From assembly GCF_000964545.1 (NCBI RefSeq), contig NZ_BBVD01000008.1, positions 1-64,000 of the forward strand: a DNA stretch of 64,000 bases, read 5' to 3'. The translations under genes and the position numbers were made by a program. The notes beneath the pieces are model-generated. The model made no database searches and was not told where the DNA came from. It saw only the letters and a list, made by a program, of their open reading frames with translations. Each line of letters starts with the position of its first letter. Position 1 is the first letter of the stretch. The stretch is from Comamonas thiooxydans. Lineage in GTDB: Bacteria > Pseudomonadota > Gammaproteobacteria > Burkholderiales > Burkholderiaceae_C. Below are positions 61,217-64,000 of this stretch, in pieces.

Positions 61217-62515
61217 TTACTTCTTGGCAGGTGCATCGGCAGCGGCCTGCACGGGCGGCTCGCCCCGCTGGCTCTTGCGCTCGGCCTTGGCCTTCAGATC
61301 CACCTCCACGGTCTGAACCTTGTCGCCGGGCTTGATGCGCTGAAAGCCATCCACCATCACACGCTCGCCTGCTTTCAGGCCCGTCTTGAGCAACCAGAAA
61401 GCGCCCACGGCGCGGTCCAGTTCCACATCGCGCTTTTCAACCACATCGCCGTCCTTGACGACCATGACGTTGGCACGCCCGGTCAGATCGCGGGTCACCG
61501 ACTGCTGCGGCACCAGCAATGCATCGGGTGCCAGAGCCGTTGGCAGCAAGGCCTTCACATACATGCCGGGCATGAGCATGCCGTCGGGATTGGGCACCTC
61601 GGCGCGCAAGGTCAGTGTGCCGGTCGTGTCGTTGACGATCACGCCCGCAAAGGCCAGCTTGCCCTGATGCGGGTAGTCGCTGCCGTCATCGAGCTGGATG
61701 CGCACGGGAATCTTGTTGCCTTCCACTTTCTGGTAGCGGCCGGAATCCAGATCGCGCTTGAGCTGCATCAGATCGGTGCTGGACTGGGTGAAGTCCACAT
61801 ACATGGGGTCCAGCCGCACGATGGTGGTGAGCGCCGTGGCCTGATTGGCCGTGACCAGCGCACCGGGCGTGACGGCAGACAGCGCGATGCGACCGCCGAT
61901 AGGGGCTTCGATTCGGCTGTACTTGAGATTGATGCGTGCGGTTTCCAGATTCGCCTTGGCCACGGCCACATCCGATGCGGACTGGGCCGCCGCCGCCTGG
62001 CTTTCGTCAAACGCCTGTTTGCTGATCGCGTCGATCTTGACCAGCTCGGCATTGCGCCGTGCCGTTGCAGCCAGCGTACGCTGGCTGGCTTCGGCCTTGG
62101 CCACGGCAGCCGCAGCGCTGGCCTCGGCAGCCTTCAACGATGCGGCGTCGATCTGATAGAGCTGCTGGCCCTGTTTGACCAGCGCACCTTCGGTGAACAA
62201 GCGCTGCTGAATGATGCCCGAGACCTGGGGACGCACTTCGGCCGTCATGAAGGCACGGGTGCGCCCCGGCAGGCTGGCATCCAGCTGCTGGCTTTGCGAC
62301 TGCAAGGTAACCACGCCGACCTTGGGCTCGGACTTGGGCGGGCCTTTTTGCTCCGCCTCGGGCTTGGAGCAGCCCGCCAGCGCAGCGGCAATCAGCATGG
62401 CTCCCACAGCCAGAGTCCAGCGCTGCTGGCGATGACCTTGCTGGCTTGCTCTGGGAAGGCAAGAAAAATGCGCCTCTCGGCGCGGGCTCAGCGAAGCGGG
62501 CTGGTCAATCTTCAT
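61217..62515 (-). CDS. RND efflux periplasmic adaptor (AcrA/MexA type)
   Basis: The protein of 432 residues has a lipobox in MLIAAALAGCSKPE. The domains appear in order: a lipoyl half (FMTAEVRPQVSGIIQQRLFT), a helical hairpin rich in Ala/Glu (about 105-175), the second lipoyl half (SRIEAPIGGRI), and beta-barrel and membrane-proximal parts. The ATG at 62515 gives an unusually long polar leader before the lipobox; TTG 62551 is less likely. It is the first gene of the operon. Confidence 0.92.
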   Translation of the reverse strand: MKIDQPASLSPRREAHFSCLPRASQQGHRQQRWTLAVGAMLIAAALAGCSKPEAEQKGPPKSEPKVGVVTLQSQSQQLDASLPGRTRAFMTAEVRPQVSGIIQQRLFTEGALVKQGQQLYQIDAASLKAAEASAAAAVAKAEASQRTLAATARRNAELVKIDAISKQAFDESQAAAAQSASDVAVAKANLETARINLKYSRIEAPIGGRIALSAVTPGALVTANQATALTTIVRLDPMYVDFTQSSTDLMQLKRDLDSGRYQKVEGNKIPVRIQLDDGSDYPHQGKLAFAGVIVNDTTGTLTLRAEVPNPDGMLMPGMYVKALLPTALAPDALLVPQQSVTRDLTGRANVMVVKDGDVVEKRDVELDRAVGAFWLLKTGLKAGERVMVDGFQRIKPGDKVQTVEVDLKAKAERKSQRGEPPVQAAADAPAKK

Positions 62516-62802
62516 ACGTGGAGCGGTCTGAACTAAAGAACTTGTCAACATTGTGCGCCGACAATATTAATAAAATGTAAAGCAGCCAAAGGCGCAATGA
62601 CATGCCGGCAATCACCCGCTTGCCATTCTCCTGTCATGCGGGCATGCGGCGTCGCAGCGGTCTCTGGCTTGAGACACCACTGTAGAAAACCTTGGCAGCA
62701 AGGCTCCTCGTCATAACGGACTAGAGCCAGAACCCGCAAAACCCCGGAATCGGCAACTGGCTGCGCTCTCTATATCAGGACAGAAACCGCTTTTGCTGCC
62801 AA

Positions 62803-64000
62803 TCAATGCTGCTGCTTGCCCGGACGTACGCGCAAGATGCTGAAAACTCCGGCCAGCGCTGCAAAACAGCCGGCCACAGCCAGCGCCAGCAGTTCAGCAT
62901 TGCCACCATGCCCGCCCGAGATGGCAAAGATGGTGGCCAACACCACGGCTCCCAGTGTCTGACCTGTCATGCGGGCAGAACTCAGCATGCCGCCCGCCGC
63001 GCCGCTGCGCGACATGGGAGCCGAGGTGACGATGGTGTGATTGTTGGGCGACTGATAAAGCGCGAAACCGCTGCCCGCCAGCAGCATGCGCCAGACCATG
63101 TCCCAGTGCGCCACATCGACCGGCATGGCCGCCAGCAGCCACAGCCCGCAGGCAAACATGGCCATGCCGATGCCGCCCAGCAGCCCGTCGGGATACTTGC
63201 CGATCAGGCGCCCGGCCACCGGCGCCGTCAGCACGGTGGCCAGCGGCCAGGCCGTGATCAGCATGCCTGCCTCCATGGGTGACAGACCGCGCGCCTCCAG
63301 CAGCAGGAATGGCAGGGCCAGATAGGACAGCATCTGCGCGCAGAAGGCAGAGACCGAGCCGCACATCGACAGCCGGAACACGGGAATGCGCATCAGATCG
63401 ACCGGAAACAAGGGAGCCGCCTTGTGCCACTGACGGCGCAGATAGACGTAGCCGACCACCAGCCCGGCGCCCAGCAGCCACCAGCCCGAAGGCATCAGCG
63501 GGCTGCCCGCAGCGCCCTGATCCTGCCCCATGCGCACGCCCAGTTGCTCACCGCCCAGAAAAAGCAGGGTGAACATCAGAATATTGAGCAAAACGTCAAG
63601 CGCCGCTATCGGCTCGCCATCCTTGCGCACCATGGGGTTGGCCGGCAGCGCCTTGCGCCCCATCCACAAGGTCATCAAGCCCAGCGGCACATTGATGGCG
63701 AACAGCCAGGGCCAGCTGGCAACCGACAGGATGGCAGCGGCCACCGAAGGCCCGGCCATGGACGAGGTCGCCACCACCAGCGAGTTGATGGCCATGCCGC
63801 GTCCCAGCATGGCGCGCGGATAGGTCAAGCGCACCAGCGCTGCATTCACGCTCATGATGCCCGCCGCACCCATGCCTTGAAACACGCGCGCTGCAATCAA
63901 CGTGCTCAGCGAGCTGGCCAGCGTGGCCGCCACCGAGGCAATGACAAACACCGTCATGCCCAGCAGATAGATGCGCCGATAACCCAGGCGCTCGCCCAGG
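62803..64000 (-). CDS. MFS exporter of the DHA2 group, 5' end outside window
   Basis: About 398 C-terminal residues are visible. The frame runs to the edge (GERLGYRRIYLLG precedes the first internal Met), so the start lies beyond 64000. The antiporter motif RVFQGMGAAGIMSVNAALV and the proline-containing GPSVAAAILSVASWPWLFAI, followed by NVPLG, are DHA2 features. Such proteins have 14 helices and export drugs or other compounds with proton antiport. It is on the same strand as the efflux operon but 250 bp upstream of it. Confidence 0.9.
   Translation of the reverse strand, partial: LGERLGYRRIYLLGMTVFVIASVAATLASSLSTLIAARVFQGMGAAGIMSVNAALVRLTYPRAMLGRGMAINSLVVATSSMAGPSVAAAILSVASWPWLFAINVPLGLMTLWMGRKALPANPMVRKDGEPIAALDVLLNILMFTLLFLGGEQLGVRMGQDQGAAGSPLMPSGWWLLGAGLVVGYVYLRRQWHKAAPLFPVDLMRIPVFRLSMCGSVSAFCAQMLSYLALPFLLLEARGLSPMEAGMLITAWPLATVLTAPVAGRLIGKYPDGLLGGIGMAMFACGLWLLAAMPVDVAHWDMVWRMLLAGSGFALYQSPNNHTIVTSAPMSRSGAAGGMLSSARMTGQTLGAVVLATIFAISGGHGGNAELLALAVAGCFAALAGVFSILRVRPGKQQH

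Noticed and set aside
59105..62536. A 1143-codon plus-strand frame opposite the RND permease and adaptor genes
   Set aside because: It is His/Gly/Arg-rich, as expected for the antisense of a high-GC gene. The minus strand holds unmistakable RND genes.

Overview
The window reads as chromosome of a high-GC betaproteobacterium in the family Comamonadaceae, most likely Comamonas. This is inferred from gene content and protein style: a heme A/heme O synthase pair, a TsdBA-like diheme cytochrome pair, smc-zipA-ligA in a row, a MexAB-OprM-type pump and many LysR/MarR regulators. No rRNA or species marker is present, so the genus is an inference.

From 1 to about 13 kb lie typical accessory metabolism and regulation genes: a MarR-GNAT fusion, a LysE-type exporter, two drug/metabolite transporters each facing a LysR regulator, a MocR-type regulator, a diguanylate cyclase, hchA followed at once by a LuxR solo, an OXA-2-like class D beta-lactamase, and a glyoxalase-fold protein. 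A TonB receptor survives only as its last strands.

From 13 to 32.4 kb the DNA is a patchwork of acquired and decaying material. It holds two unknown small proteins, a Mop/TOBE domain gene, a lectin-like lipoprotein, and a MarR-regulated DNA alkylation repair gene cut by an amber codon. Next come an SOS-boxed orphan umuD lacking its catalytic lysine, a strongly AT-rich OLD-like ATPase/TOPRIM gene split by another amber codon, a ruined phage Rha gene, and duplicated universal stress proteins. A fimbrial adhesin gene follows, preceded by 14 copies of a 7-bp repeat and broken at a run of seven G, which looks like a phase-variable locus caught out of frame. After an IS3 orfA relic come a LysR/speG pair, hipBA, fic and a broken tyrosine recombinase beside a tRNA-Gly(CCC). 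The 5' end of the recombinase gene occurs twice, once after hipA and once after fic, which suggests that the fic module was inserted as a cassette.

From 32.9 to 64 kb the genes are compact and look like core genome: ctaAB, tsdBA, a QseBC-like two-component system, a DsbD/TlpA fusion with DsbG, a DsrE-like protein, a patatin phospholipase, ligA, zipA, smc, a YnfA-like protein, a PAS/GGDEF/EAL protein, a flavodoxin-fold protein, a TetR regulator, a complete RND efflux operon and a truncated DHA2-type exporter at the right edge.

The most noteworthy items are the fimbrial locus with two kinds of slippage-prone repeat, the AT-rich ATPase/TOPRIM gene as a defence candidate, the uncleavable-looking SOS-controlled UmuD, and the hipBA/fic cassette structure next to the tRNA.
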